Of a DNA stretch of 64,000 nucleotides, positions 55,529-64,000 are shown piece after piece. This DNA comes from Paraburkholderia sp. BL23I1N1. Lineage in GTDB: Bacteria > Pseudomonadota > Gammaproteobacteria > Burkholderiales > Burkholderiaceae. The position numbers were made by a program, and so were the translations under genes. The stretch covers positions 992,001 to 1,056,000 of the forward strand of contig NZ_RAPV01000001.1 in the NCBI RefSeq assembly GCF_003610295.1, written 5' to 3'. Position 1 is the stretch's first letter; each line of letters opens with the position of its first letter. The notes beneath the pieces are model-generated. The model was given only the letters and a program-made list of their open reading frames with translations, was not told where the DNA came from and ran no database searches.

Positions 55529-56692
55529 TTAGGTTGACTTAAGGTGCGCGCCTTCGGGAATGACTCCGTCTTTCAGATAACGCCACAGCGCAATGGCAAG
55601 ACGTCGCGCTACCGCGACGATGGCGATGCGTCGCGCGCGTCGATTCGGCCCCGTGCCCTGTGTGCGCTGGCCAAACCATTTCGTTAATGCGCTGCCAGGC
55701 TGGTAGCGCAGCCAGGTCCATGCGATCTCGATCAGCAGCGCGCGTACCCGCCGGTTTCCCTGTTTGCTGATCCCCTGGTCGACCTGGCTTTCGCCGCTGT
55801 CGTAGGGCTGCGGCACCAGCCCGACGCACGCGCCGACTTCGCGGCGGTTGTTGAAGTCCCGCCAGAACAGTTCGAGGGCAAGGCGTGAAGCGCCTACTTC
55901 GCCAATCCCCTGCAGGCGCGCCAGCGCATCGCAACGCTGGCGCGCGTGTGCCGGTACGTTTGTCTGTCGCGTCTTCTCCAGCGCCGCAAGTTGCTGTTCG
56001 ACGAGTGCCAGCCGTTCGCACTCGCGCAGTAACCGCTCACGCATCTCGCACGGTAACGGCGCACCGTCGTGGCAGCGCACCTCCTCGCGCTCGAGCCGGC
56101 CGGCGAAGGTCCGGTGATCGACCGCATCCCAGCAGCCGAGCGTGGCCGGCAGCTTGCGCATCCGGTCGCGGTGCTGCAGGACTTCCTTCTGCAGTTGCCC
56201 GCGCTCGCGCATCAACTGGCGCGATGCCTCGTCCTCCGGTGACGGCACGTGCACCACGTGCACCACGTGCATGGGGTCGCGCTCGCCGCGCAGCCACGCG
56301 CGCAGGTTGATGACGAGCTTGATCACATCGAGCCGGTCGGTCTTGGCGCGCCGCTGATGGCGTTCGACCGGAATGCTTGCCGGATCGACAACATAGCACT
56401 CGATGTGTCGACGCTGCAGCGCGCGACAGATCCAGAACGCATCCTGCCCTGCCTCATAGCTCACGACGACTCGCACGTCTGCCGGCAATGACCACTTCTC
56501 CTTGTGTGCCTCGATCAGGTCCAGCACCGCCTGCAGACGCGCCGCGGCCTGCGGTTGTGCGACCGTGTGCACGGCCGGCTTCTCGCGCCGGCCGTCGTGA
56601 AGCGCGACTTTCCATTTGGCCGCCGCGAGTTCCAGCGACACTGCCAGCACCGGTACGTCGCCACTACCCGTATATGCCTGATCGGTACGCAT
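55529..56692 (-). CDS. IS110 family transposase (bridge-RNA-guided recombinase type)
   Basis: 387 aa. N-terminal RuvC-like DEDD domain: the opening VLAVSLELAAAKWKVALHDG has Glu where the first Asp is usual, then VVVSYEAGQDAFWICRAL and HQRRAKTDRLDVIKLV. A coiled coil follows (about 200-255), then the C-terminal Tnp_20 domain (LQGIGEVGASRLALELFW; QPYDSGESQVDQGISKQGNR with the catalytic Ser). Intact, so possibly active. Confidence 0.92.
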   Translation of the reverse strand: MRTDQAYTGSGDVPVLAVSLELAAAKWKVALHDGRREKPAVHTVAQPQAAARLQAVLDLIEAHKEKWSLPADVRVVVSYEAGQDAFWICRALQRRHIECYVVDPASIPVERHQRRAKTDRLDVIKLVINLRAWLRGERDPMHVVHVVHVPSPEDEASRQLMRERGQLQKEVLQHRDRMRKLPATLGCWDAVDHRTFAGRLEREEVRCHDGAPLPCEMRERLLRECERLALVEQQLAALEKTRQTNVPAHARQRCDALARLQGIGEVGASRLALELFWRDFNNRREVGACVGLVPQPYDSGESQVDQGISKQGNRRVRALLIEIAWTWLRYQPGSALTKWFGQRTQGTGPNRRARRIAIVAVARRLAIALWRYLKDGVIPEGAHLKST

Positions 56693-56757
56693 GATGTTCT
56701 CCTGTGAACAAACCTCAGCACGCTAATTTTAGGCCTCAGCTTGTCGAGGGCCTCGCT

Positions 56758-56975
56758 TCATAGAAGTGTGATCCACCGTCGAGACTTACTGCTACGTCGC
56801 CCTCAGGAAATTCACGCACCTATGGATGGAAAACGAAAACCGATCCCGATTGACACGGAAAGTCATTTCAGTTGAGAGCATTGCCCCGCACAGGGGCAAC
56901 ACTAATAAACCACTAACAAATCAAGGAAAGGCCAACACCATAAAAACACAGACAAGCGCCGCGAAGGCAAAAACC
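56758..56975 (-). repeat. Palindromic repeat locus 2, right arm
   Basis: Inverted copy of the left arm, differing at only a few positions (for example TTAGTGG vs TTATTGG). It ends about 70 bp before the valS start. Read through in frame it would add a spurious N-terminal extension to ValRS. Confidence 0.9.
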
Positions 56976-57007
56976 GCCCCCCAAAGCCCCCCGCGCGCAG
57001 CGCCCCT

Positions 57008-57013
57008 TATAAT
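57008..57013 (+). promoter_or_regulatory. Putative -10 box of valS
   Basis: TATAAT 35 bp upstream of the valS ATG, in otherwise C/A-rich DNA just outside repeat locus 2. No matching -35 box is seen at 17 bp. Confidence 0.45.
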
Positions 57014-57047
57014 CGAGCATTCTCCGCATCCACCAGCAGACCGACAA

Positions 57048-59927
57048 ATGAGCGAGACCCCGAGCGACACCACCTCTACGCTTGCCAAAAGCTTCGAGCC
57101 CCACACCATCGAAGCCCACTGGGGCCCCGAATGGGAAAAGCGCGCCTACGCGGCGCCAAGCTTCGACGAGAACAAAAAAGACTTCTCGATCCAGCTCCCG
57201 CCGCCGAACGTCACTGGCACCCTGCACATGGGCCACGCGTTCAACCAGACGGTCATGGACGGCCTCACCCGCTATCACCGCATGCTCGGCGAAAACACCC
57301 TGTGGGTGCCGGGCACGGACCACGCGGGCATCGCCACGCAAATCGTCGTCGAACGCCAGCTGGACGCCCAAGGCGTCTCGCGCCACGATCTCGGCCGCGA
57401 AAAATTCACCGAACGCGTCTGGGAATGGAAGCAGCAATCCGGCTCGACCATCACGAATCAGGTGCGCCGACTGGGCGCGTCGATCGACTGGTCGCGCGAA
57501 TATTTCACGATGGACGACAAAATGTCGGCCGCCGTGCGCGACGTGTTCGTACGCCTGTATGAACAGGGTCTGATCTATCGCGGCAAGCGCCTCGTGAACT
57601 GGGACCCGGTGTTGCTTACCGCCGTCTCCGACCTCGAAGTGGTCAGCGAAGAAGAAAACGGCCACCTCTGGCACATCCAGTATCCGCTCACGGACGGCTC
57701 CGGCCATCTGACGGTCGCCACCACGCGCCCGGAAACCATGCTCGGCGACACCGCCGTGATGGTTCATCCGGAAGACGAACGCTACGCGCACCTGATCGGC
57801 AAAACCGTCACGCTGCCGCTCTCCGGCCGCGAAGTCCCGATCATCGCCGACGGCTACGTCGATCGCGAATTCGGCACCGGCGTGGTCAAAGTTACGCCCG
57901 CACACGATTTCAACGACTATCAGGTCGGCCTGCGCCACAAGCTGCCGATGATCGAAATCCTCACGCTCGCCGCGAAGATCAACGACAACGCGCCGGGAAC
58001 ATACCGGGGTCTGGACCGTTTCGAAGCCCGCAAGCAGGTCGTGATGGACCTCGAAGCGCTCGGCGCACTCGAATCGGTCAAGCCGCACAAGCTGATGGTG
58101 CCGCGCGGCGACCGCACGGGCGTCGTGATCGAGCCGATGCTGACGGACCAGTGGTTCGTCGCGATGAGCAAGCCGGCGCCGGAAGGCACCTTCAATCCGG
58201 GCAAATCGATCGCTGAAACCGCACTGGACGTGGTTCGCAGCGGCGAAATCAAATTCGTGCCGGAGAACTGGAGCACCACGTACTACCAGTGGCTCGAAAA
58301 CATCCAGGACTGGTGTATCTCGCGCCAACTCTGGTGGGGCCATCAGATCCCGGCGTGGTACGGCGAAAACGGTGAAATCTTCGTCGCCAAGACCGAAGAA
58401 GGCGCGCGCGAGAAGGCCGCCGAGGCCGGTTACACGGGCTCGCTCAAGCGCGACGAAGACGTGCTCGACACGTGGTTCTCATCGGCACTGGTGCCGTTCT
58501 CGTCGCTCGGCTGGCCAGCCGAAACGCCTGAGCTGAAACACTTCATGCCCTCGTCGGTGCTGGTCACTGGCTTCGACATCATTTTCTTCTGGGTCGCACG
58601 CATGGTCATGATGACCACGCACTTCACGGGCAAGGTGCCGTTCGACACGGTCTACGTGCACGGTCTCGTGCGCGACGCCGAAGGCCAGAAGATGTCGAAG
58701 AGCAAGGGTAATACGCTCGATCCGATCGATATCGTCGACGGCATCGACCTCGACGCGCTGGTTGCCAAGCGCACCACCGGTCTGATGAATCCGAAGCAGG
58801 CTGCGTCGATCGAAAAGAAAACCCGCAAGGAATTCCCGGACGGCATTCCGGCGTTCGGTACGGATGCGCTGCGCTTCACCATGGCGTCGATGGCCACGCT
58901 CGGCCGCAACGTCAACTTCGACCTCGCGCGCTGCGAAGGCTATCGCAACTTCTGCAACAAGCTGTGGAATGCGACCCGTTTCGTGCTGATGAATTGCGAA
59001 GGCCACGATTGCGGTTTCGGCAAACCCGAGCAATGCGGCGAGTGCGGCCCGGACGGCCACCTGAATTTCTCGGCGGCCGACCGCTGGATCGTGTCGCGCC
59101 TGCAACGCGTGGAAGCCGAAATCGCCAAGGGTTTCGCCGACTATCGTTTTGACAATGTGGCCAACGCCCTATACAAGTTCGTGTGGGACGAATACTGTGA
59201 CTGGTATCTCGAACTCGCCAAGGTTCAGATCCAGACGGGTCTGCCGAACCAGCAGCGCGCAACACGCCGCACGCTGCTGCGCGTACTCGAGACGGTGTTG
59301 CGCCTCGCGCATCCGGTGATTCCGTTCATTACCGAAGCGTTGTGGCAAAAAGTTGCGCCATTGGCGGCCCGTTACCCCGAAGGCAAAGCCGAGGGCGAGG
59401 CGTCCATTATGGTGCAGCCCTACCCCATTGCAGAACCGTCGAAGATCGACGAAGACGCGGAGCAATGGGCGGCCGACCTGAAGGCAGTGATCGATGCGTG
59501 CCGGAATCTGCGCGGCGAGATGAATCTGTCGCCGGCGGTCAAGGTGCCGTTGCTCGCTACTGGCAACGCGGAGCGCTTGCGCACCTTCGCTGCGTACGCT
59601 CAGGCATTGGCGCGTTTGTCGGAGGTCCGGATCATGACCGACGAGGCAACTCTGGATGCGCAAGCAGATGGCGCGCCAATTGCTATCGTAGGCAACGACA
59701 AGCTAGTGCTGAAGGTGGAAATCGACGTCGCTGTGGAGCGCGAGCGTCTGTCGAAAGAGATTACGCGGCTTGGCATCGAGGTCACCAAGTGCAATGCCAA
59801 GTTGCAGAATGAAAGCTTTGTTGCAAAGGCCCCGCCGACGGTCGTTGAGCAGGAGCAGAAAAGACTGGCAGAATTCGAAATGACTATCGGCAAGCTGAAG
59901 GCCCAATTGGCTCGTTTGCCAGCCTGA
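57048..59927 (+). CDS. valS: Valyl-tRNA synthetase
   Basis: 959 aa, normal length. HIGH motif in [18 protein letters not shown] (about 45-60), [13 protein letters not shown], editing (CP1) domain with [25 protein letters not shown] in [14 protein letters not shown] (about 545), and a C-terminal coiled-coil arm. The start at 57048 is chosen because the 74 open codons upstream are the repeat arm. Its first 300 bp are unusually C/A-rich for a plus-strand gene. Confidence 0.97.
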   Translation: MSETPSDTTSTLAKSFEPHTIEAHWGPEWEKRAYAAPSFDENKKDFSIQLPPPNVTGTLHMGHAFNQTVMDGLTRYHRMLGENTLWVPGTDHAGIATQIVVERQLDAQGVSRHDLGREKFTERVWEWKQQSGSTITNQVRRLGASIDWSREYFTMDDKMSAAVRDVFVRLYEQGLIYRGKRLVNWDPVLLTAVSDLEVVSEEENGHLWHIQYPLTDGSGHLTVATTRPETMLGDTAVMVHPEDERYAHLIGKTVTLPLSGREVPIIADGYVDREFGTGVVKVTPAHDFNDYQVGLRHKLPMIEILTLAAKINDNAPGTYRGLDRFEARKQVVMDLEALGALESVKPHKLMVPRGDRTGVVIEPMLTDQWFVAMSKPAPEGTFNPGKSIAETALDVVRSGEIKFVPENWSTTYYQWLENIQDWCISRQLWWGHQIPAWYGENGEIFVAKTEEGAREKAAEAGYTGSLKRDEDVLDTWFSSALVPFSSLGWPAETPELKHFMPSSVLVTGFDIIFFWVARMVMMTTHFTGKVPFDTVYVHGLVRDAEGQKMSKSKGNTLDPIDIVDGIDLDALVAKRTTGLMNPKQAASIEKKTRKEFPDGIPAFGTDALRFTMASMATLGRNVNFDLARCEGYRNFCNKLWNATRFVLMNCEGHDCGFGKPEQCGECGPDGHLNFSAADRWIVSRLQRVEAEIAKGFADYRFDNVANALYKFVWDEYCDWYLELAKVQIQTGLPNQQRATRRTLLRVLETVLRLAHPVIPFITEALWQKVAPLAARYPEGKAEGEASIMVQPYPIAEPSKIDEDAEQWAADLKAVIDACRNLRGEMNLSPAVKVPLLATGNAERLRTFAAYAQALARLSEVRIMTDEATLDAQADGAPIAIVGNDKLVLKVEIDVAVERERLSKEITRLGIEVTKCNAKLQNESFVAKAPPTVVEQEQKRLAEFEMTIGKLKAQLARLPA

Positions 59928-60000
59928 TCGACGCTCCGTGTCCGCCCCATTGTGGGCTGGCGCGGATCAAATGCTAAACCAGAGGATTCAGGGTAATCAC

Positions 60001-60882
60001 ATGCTAAAAGTTACAAAGGCAGTCTTTCCAGTAGCAGGTCTTGGCACCCGGTTCCTCCCTGCCACGAAGGCGAGCCCGAAGGAGATGCTGCCGATCGTCG
60101 ACAAGCCGCTGATTCAATACGCGGTGGAAGAGGCAATGGCGGCCGGCATCACTGAAATGATCTTTGTCACGGGCCGCAGCAAGCGCGCGATCGAGGACCA
60201 TTTCGATAAGTCATACGAAATCGAGGCGGAACTCGAGGCGCGTGGCAAGCAAAAGTTGCTGGAACTGGTGCGCAGCATCAAGCCGAGTCATGTGGATTGC
60301 TTCTACGTGCGTCAGCCGGAAGCGCTCGGCCTCGGCCATGCGGTGATGTGCGCCGAAAAGCTGGTGGGCGACAACCCGTTCGCCGTCATCCTCGCGGACG
60401 ACTTGCTGTACGGCACGCCGCCCGTGATGACGCAAATGATCGAGGTGTTCGACCACTATCACAGCTCGGTGATCGGCGTGGAAGAGATCCCGGCGGCGGA
60501 GACCAAGTCGTACGGCATCGTCGACGGCAAGGAGTGGGAAGACTCGATCATCAAGATGTCGGGCATCGTCGAAAAGCCGGAGCCGACTGTTGCGCCGTCG
60601 AATCTCGGCGTGGTGGGCCGCTATGTGCTGAAGCCGCGGATCTTCGAACATCTGCGCGCGCTGAAGCCGGGCGCGGGTGGCGAATTGCAGCTGACGGACG
60701 CGATTCAATCGCTGCTCGCCGATGAACAGGTGCTGGCGTACAAGTACCACGGCACGCGGTTCGACTGCGGCAGCAAGCTGGGTTATCTGAAGGCGACGGT
60801 CGAGTTCGCGCTGCGTCACCCGGAAGTGGCAGCGGATTTCGAAGAGTATTTGCGTACCCGTTCGCCGGTGCTGGAAGGCTGA
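60001..60882 (+). CDS. galU: UTP-glucose-1-phosphate uridylyltransferase
   Basis: 293 aa. Makes UDP-glucose for LPS, exopolysaccharide and galactose use. Nucleotide-binding signature FPVAGLGTRFLPATKASPKE at the N-terminus, EALGLGHAVMCAEKLVGDNP and VILADDLLYGTPP (metal Asp), EKPEP and GRYVLKP. ATG at 60001 matches the family N-terminus. 73 bp after valS, possibly co-transcribed; a strong terminator follows. Confidence 0.95.
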   Translation: MLKVTKAVFPVAGLGTRFLPATKASPKEMLPIVDKPLIQYAVEEAMAAGITEMIFVTGRSKRAIEDHFDKSYEIEAELEARGKQKLLELVRSIKPSHVDCFYVRQPEALGLGHAVMCAEKLVGDNPFAVILADDLLYGTPPVMTQMIEVFDHYHSSVIGVEEIPAAETKSYGIVDGKEWEDSIIKMSGIVEKPEPTVAPSNLGVVGRYVLKPRIFEHLRALKPGAGGELQLTDAIQSLLADEQVLAYKYHGTRFDCGSKLGYLKATVEFALRHPEVAADFEEYLRTRSPVLEG

Positions 60883-60950
60883 GCAACTGGGTAGTCGCGC
60901 AGAATTCCTTGCGCTGTTAGCCTCTCGTTGATACACGTCAGTCAGACGTT

Positions 60951-60997
60951 AAAAAGGCGCTGTGTCCCGGATTTGCGGGTACAGCGCCTTTTGTTTT
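60951..60997 (+). terminator. Bidirectional rho-independent terminator after galU
   Basis: Stem AAGGCGCTGT (60954-60963) / ACAGCGCCTT (60981-60990) with inner CCCG/CGGG, followed by TTGTTTT on the plus strand and preceded by AAAAA, so it also serves the convergent tusA-like gene. Confidence 0.9.
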
Positions 60998-61149
60998 GGG
61001 GGGCCGAGGAACACCGTTTAGTGGAGCCTGCCTACGGGGCGCGCGGCCAGGAGTGGTTGGCCAGGGGCGTCTCTCACCGGGGACGCCTCTTGTCGCGCGT
61101 GACTCGGTGCGTGAGGTTTTCTTCACACGCGAGCTTTGATACGCGTATT

Positions 61150-61383
61150 TCAGCGTCGCTTCATCAGAAACGTGAAAATCTTGTCGTGTACTGAGCTTTC
61201 GACGATTTCGTTGCCGGTTTGCTTGGCGAACGCGGCGAAATCGCGCTGCGAGCCGGGATCGGTGGCAAGCACTTTGAGAATCTGGCCGCTTTCCATGTCG
61301 GCGAGCGCTTTCTTGGCGCGCAAAATGGGGAGCGGGCACATCAGCCCGCGCGCATCGACTTCCTTGTGAATCTGAATTTGCAT
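61150..61383 (-). CDS. TusA/SirA-like sulfurtransferase
   Basis: 77 aa. The sulfur-carrier motif CPLP is in VDARGLMCPLPILRAKKALA, with the reactive Cys near residue 16. TusA-type proteins pass persulfide sulfur from IscS to tRNA thiolation and other uses; several paralogues exist in such genomes, so the exact partner is open. The start at 61383 is chosen because AAGGTC precedes it and the fold begins at once. Convergent with galU. Confidence 0.9.
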   Translation of the reverse strand: MQIQIHKEVDARGLMCPLPILRAKKALADMESGQILKVLATDPGSQRDFAAFAKQTGNEIVESSVHDKIFTFLMKRR

Positions 61384-61536
61384 CGACGATGACCTTCGGG
61401 AGGGGGCGTCGTTGCGCGACGCCGGACAGAGGGTCAAATTCTACAGCAGGCGGGGGGGTGGCGCCGGGAGCGGTCCGGTTTGGCCTTTTCTTGAATTGGT
61501 TGCCTACTCGGTGCTTTTTGTCTACATGCCCGCGGC

Positions 61537-61746
61537 GTTGGCCTTTCCTTGATTTGATATTGGTTTATTAGCGTCGCCCCTGTGCGGGGCGGCACTCACT
61601 TCTCTTTGCCTGCCGCAAAGAGAGGCAAGAGAAAGCGGCTCAAACCGCTAATTCTTAAGCGGGTCCCCCGCGCAGATGCGGTAGTGGTGCATCTGGAATC
61701 TGTGTTCTCGCACATTCCGCGGTAGTGACAAGGCAGTCATACTTCC
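61537..61746 (+). repeat. Palindromic repeat locus 3, left arm
   Basis: 210 bp from GTTGGCCTTTCCTTG through GCCCCTGTGCGGGGC and CTTCTCTTTGCCTGCCGCAA to GGCAGTCATACTTCC. Inverted match to 62078-62289 at roughly 90% by eye. It also contains short hairpins (CTCTTTGC/GCAAAGAG; GCGG..CCGC). Confidence 0.88.
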
Positions 61747-62077
61747 CGCCTCGCACTACGTGCTCGCCGGAAGGGGCCGCTCCGAACCGCCGGATTCGAT
61801 TGGCTTGGGTGGGGGCCTTCGGCCACGCGCTGAAAACGTCGGATGGCCGCGGGAGTACCGCCGGGTGTCCGAGCGGCTAGCGGCCACTTGCGCACCCCTA
61901 ACACCCGAAGCGGCCATCGGCCCAAAGAAGTTGCGGTAAGCGCGTGATAGCTGGTGGTTGCCGAATTTCCGCTAAGGGCCGGCAACACCTGCGGCTTGAC
62001 GGCGCGGGGCGAGGCATCGGCAATAGCCGATAGCCCACGGTTTGATGAACTACCGCGTCGGCGCGCGCAGCGCCGCC
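61747..62077. repeat. Core of repeat locus 3
   Basis: About 330 bp between the arms with no IS. A 120-codon minus-strand frame spans it (62099 to 61737) but begins and ends inside the arms and lacks a ribosome binding site and domain, so I do not call a gene. Many short GC inverted repeats (for example GGCCGATGGCCGC-like stretches near 61905-61925). This locus may show the uninterrupted form of the element. Confidence 0.55.
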
Positions 62078-62289
62078 GGAAGAATGACTGCCTTGTCACT
62101 CACGCGGAGTGTGCGAGAACACAGATTCCAGATGCACCACTACCGTGGCTGCGCGGGGGACCCGCTTAAGGGTTAGCGGTTTGAGCCGCTTTCTCTTGCT
62201 TCTCTTTGCGGCAGGCAGGCAAAGAAAAGTAGGTTGCCCCGCACAGGGGCAACGCTAATAAACCAATAAGAAAACAAGGAAAGGCCAAC
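62078..62289 (-). repeat. Palindromic repeat locus 3, right arm
   Basis: Inverted partner of 61537-61746; begins GGAAGAATGACTGCC and ends AAGGAAAGGCCAAC. The following 100 bp up to the helicase start are C/A-rich. Confidence 0.88.
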
Positions 62290-62394
62290 CCCGCAGGCGA
62301 ACAACCAAAAAGCGCCGCACAGGCAAAAACCGCAAAAAAACCCTAACCCCGCAGGGGCATATAATATCGAACGCCCTCGCCGTCCTCCCAAAAA

Positions 62395-64000
62395 ATGCCC
62401 GATCTGCTAGCCAATCTAAACCCCGAACAACACGCTGCCGTCACGCTCCCCAACGAGCCAGCGCTCATCCTTGCAGGCGCGGGCAGCGGCAAAACCCGCG
62501 TCCTCATCACGCGGATCGCGTGGCTCATCCAGCACGGCCTCGCGTCACCCGCCACCATCCTGGCGGTGACCTTCACCAATAAAGCCGCCCGCGAAATGAT
62601 GTCGCGTCTGTCGGCACTCTTGCCCATCGACACACGCGGCATGTGGATTGGGACCTTCCACGGCCTGTGCAACCGCATGCTCCGCGCGCACCATCGCGAC
62701 GCAGGCCTGCCCGCCACCTTCCAGATCCTCGATACCGCGGACCAGCTCTCCGCGATCAAGCGCCTCATGAAGGGCCTCAACATCGACGATGAAAAGTACC
62801 CGGCGAAAAACCTCCAGTACTTCATCAACAATTCCAAAGAACAAGGCCTGCGGCCGAAAGACGTCGACGCCACGGATAACTTCAACCGCAAATTCGTCGA
62901 ACTCTACGAAGCCTACGACCAGCAATGCCAGCGCGAAGGCGTCGTCGACTTTCCGGAACTGCTGCTGCGCTGCTTTGAACTGCTCGCGCACAACCCGCCG
63001 CTGCGCGCCCACTATCAGGCGCGCTTCAGGCACATCCTCGTCGACGAGTTCCAGGACACCAACAAGCTGCAATATGCGTGGCTGAAGTTGCTGGCCGGGC
63101 AGACCAACTCGATCTTCGCCGTCGGCGACGACGACCAGTCGATCTACGCGTTTCGCGGCGCGAACGTCGGCAACATGCGCGACTTCGAACACGAGTTCAA
63201 CGTCCGGCACATGATCAAGCTGGAACAGAACTACCGCTCGCACGGCCATATCCTCGACGCGGCCAATCAACTGATCGCCAACAACTCGCGGCGTCTGGGC
63301 AAGAATCTGCGTACCGACGCGGGTCACGGCGAACCGGTACGCGTCTACGAGTCCGCCACCGATACACAAGAAGCCGGCTGGATCGTCGAGGAAATCAAGG
63401 CGCTGATCAGCACCGGCACGTCGCGCAGCGAAGTCGCCATCCTGTATCGCAGCAACGCGCAGTCGCGCACCATCGAACACACGCTGGTCAACGCGGGCAT
63501 CGCGTACCGGGTGTACGGCGGTCTGCGCTTTTTCGAACGTCAGGAAGTCAAGCACGCGCTCGCCTATTTGCGCCTGATCGACAATCCGAACGACGACACC
63601 GCGTTCGCCCGCGTCGTCAATTTCCCCACGCGCGGCATCGGCGCGCGCTCGATCGAGCAACTGGCCGATGCGGCGCGTCTGTACAACTGCTCGATGGCTG
63701 CGGCAATTCCGTATGTCGCGGGCAAGGCGGGGTCGAGCCTGGCGAGTTTCGCGAACCTGATCGGCAGGATGCGCGCGGAAACGCAGCAGATGAGCCTGCC
63801 GGAAACGGTCGAATACGTGGTTAGCACGAGTGGTCTCACGGAGTTCTATCAGAACGAACGCGAAGGCCAGGATCGGCTCGAGAATTTGCAGGAACTGGTC
63901 AACGCGGCGGCGGCTTTCGTCAGCGAAGAAGGCTACGGCATGGATACGCCGGCGCGCTCGATTCCGCTGCGCCCGGGCACAACCGCGGCGCCCGAGTTGG
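62395..64000 (+). CDS. uvrD: UvrD/Rep/PcrA-type DNA helicase, C-terminus outside window
   Basis: 535 codons seen, open to the window end. Superfamily 1 3'-5' helicase: motif I LILAGAGSGKTRVLITRI, Ia TFTNKAAREMM, II ILVDEFQDTNKLQYAWLKLL, III VGDDDQSIYAFRGAN, IV LEQNYRSHGHILDAANQLI. The order and the DDDQ spelling fit UvrD; Rep is the alternative. It acts in mismatch and nucleotide excision repair. The first 150 bp are C-rich/G-poor beside repeat locus 3. AT-rich ATAATAT sits at about 62361. Confidence 0.93.
   Translation, partial: MPDLLANLNPEQHAAVTLPNEPALILAGAGSGKTRVLITRIAWLIQHGLASPATILAVTFTNKAAREMMSRLSALLPIDTRGMWIGTFHGLCNRMLRAHHRDAGLPATFQILDTADQLSAIKRLMKGLNIDDEKYPAKNLQYFINNSKEQGLRPKDVDATDNFNRKFVELYEAYDQQCQREGVVDFPELLLRCFELLAHNPPLRAHYQARFRHILVDEFQDTNKLQYAWLKLLAGQTNSIFAVGDDDQSIYAFRGANVGNMRDFEHEFNVRHMIKLEQNYRSHGHILDAANQLIANNSRRLGKNLRTDAGHGEPVRVYESATDTQEAGWIVEEIKALISTGTSRSEVAILYRSNAQSRTIEHTLVNAGIAYRVYGGLRFFERQEVKHALAYLRLIDNPNDDTAFARVVNFPTRGIGARSIEQLADAARLYNCSMAAAIPYVAGKAGSSLASFANLIGRMRAETQQMSLPETVEYVVSTSGLTEFYQNEREGQDRLENLQELVNAAAAFVSEEGYGMDTPARSIPLRPGTTAAPEL

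Larger units (their letters stand above)
55229..56757 (-). mobile_element. IS110-family (IS1111-like) element at the centre of repeat locus 2
   Basis: About 1.53 kb between the two arms. Ends are approximate because IS110 elements have no terminal inverted repeats; the arms read TTCTATGA / TCATAGAA up to the junctions. It has a short (about 65 bp) region upstream of the transposase and a long (about 300 bp) one downstream, the arrangement of the IS1111 subgroup. Confidence 0.8.

Noticed and set aside
56826..57047. N-terminal extension of valS
   Set aside because: These 74 codons are the right arm of the palindromic repeat; the same peptide appears in the mirrored arm at 54.8-55.2 kb, and ValRS homology starts after 57048.
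61737..62099. 120-codon minus-strand gene in repeat locus 3
   Set aside because: Starts and stops inside the arms, no ribosome binding site, no domain; kept only as part of the repeat core.
1..64000. CRISPR arrays, rRNA genes, known riboswitches, prophage or secretion-system modules
   Set aside because: No regularly spaced direct repeats, rRNA sequence, recognisable aptamer or phage structural gene was seen on either strand.

Overview
The window is GC-rich chromosomal DNA from a betaproteobacterium, most likely Paraburkholderia or Burkholderia sensu lato. This is inferred from the protein types (an OlsB-like ornithine acyltransferase, an iol cluster with an IolC-DUF2090 fusion, glnS/alaS/valS, galU) and from codon bias; no database search was possible. 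The genes are mostly core chromosomal. They are broken up by four insertion sequences from four families and by three copies of a large palindromic repeat.

Layout. 1-4.3 kb: olsB-like acyltransferase (cut by the window edge), sixA, a class I methyltransferase with a regulatory domain, tRNA-Pro(UGG), and two tiny envelope proteins. 4.5-11.3 kb: two nearly identical IS1182-family elements in opposite orientation, each inserted at a CTAG that overlaps a stop codon. They bracket a MATE exporter, a DUF2288 protein, a pentapeptide-repeat protein, a strong small-RNA candidate and a lipoprotein. 11.3-15 kb: LysM/M23 lipoprotein, aldose-1-epimerase-like protein, a 28-aa membrane protein, uppP and tRNA-Arg(UCU). 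15.1-19.2 kb: a cytochrome-c peroxidase gene with two frameshifts, small secreted or membrane proteins, a Nudix hydrolase and an orphan GltI-like binding protein. 19.4-32.9 kb: glnS, ggt, an RBBP9-type hydrolase, a CaiB/BaiF CoA-transferase, alaS, a divergent LysR/MFS pair, ltaE, a Nudix hydrolase and a thioesterase. 33-38.1 kb: a liv-type ABC transporter operon that looks dead. An IS4-family element splits the first permease, and both ATPases lack the Walker A lysine.

38.6-41.1 kb: a large lipoprotein of unknown function with an internal duplication. 42.6-55 kb: a complete-looking myo-inositol locus. The leftward operon runs binding protein, permease, ATPase, iolC, iolD, iolE, iolB; the divergent operon is an RpiR-type regulator, iolG and a second Gfo/Idh/MocA dehydrogenase. 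The shared control region holds a GGAA-N6-TTCC palindrome. 57-64 kb: valS, galU, a TusA-like protein and the start of a UvrD/Rep helicase.

The most unusual signal is at 41.1-42.6, 55.0-57.0 and 61.5-62.3 kb. Each site is a long inverted repeat sharing the same outer module. At two of them an IS (IS481 type, IS110 type) sits at the centre of symmetry. At all three the top strand is G-rich/C-poor to the left and C-rich/G-poor to the right, whatever the gene direction, so base skew flips sign at the palindrome. I suggest these palindromes are sites of recurrent breakage or strand-specific DNA processing. The IS110-type element also carries a structured 300-nt non-coding region placed like an IS1111-group bridge RNA.
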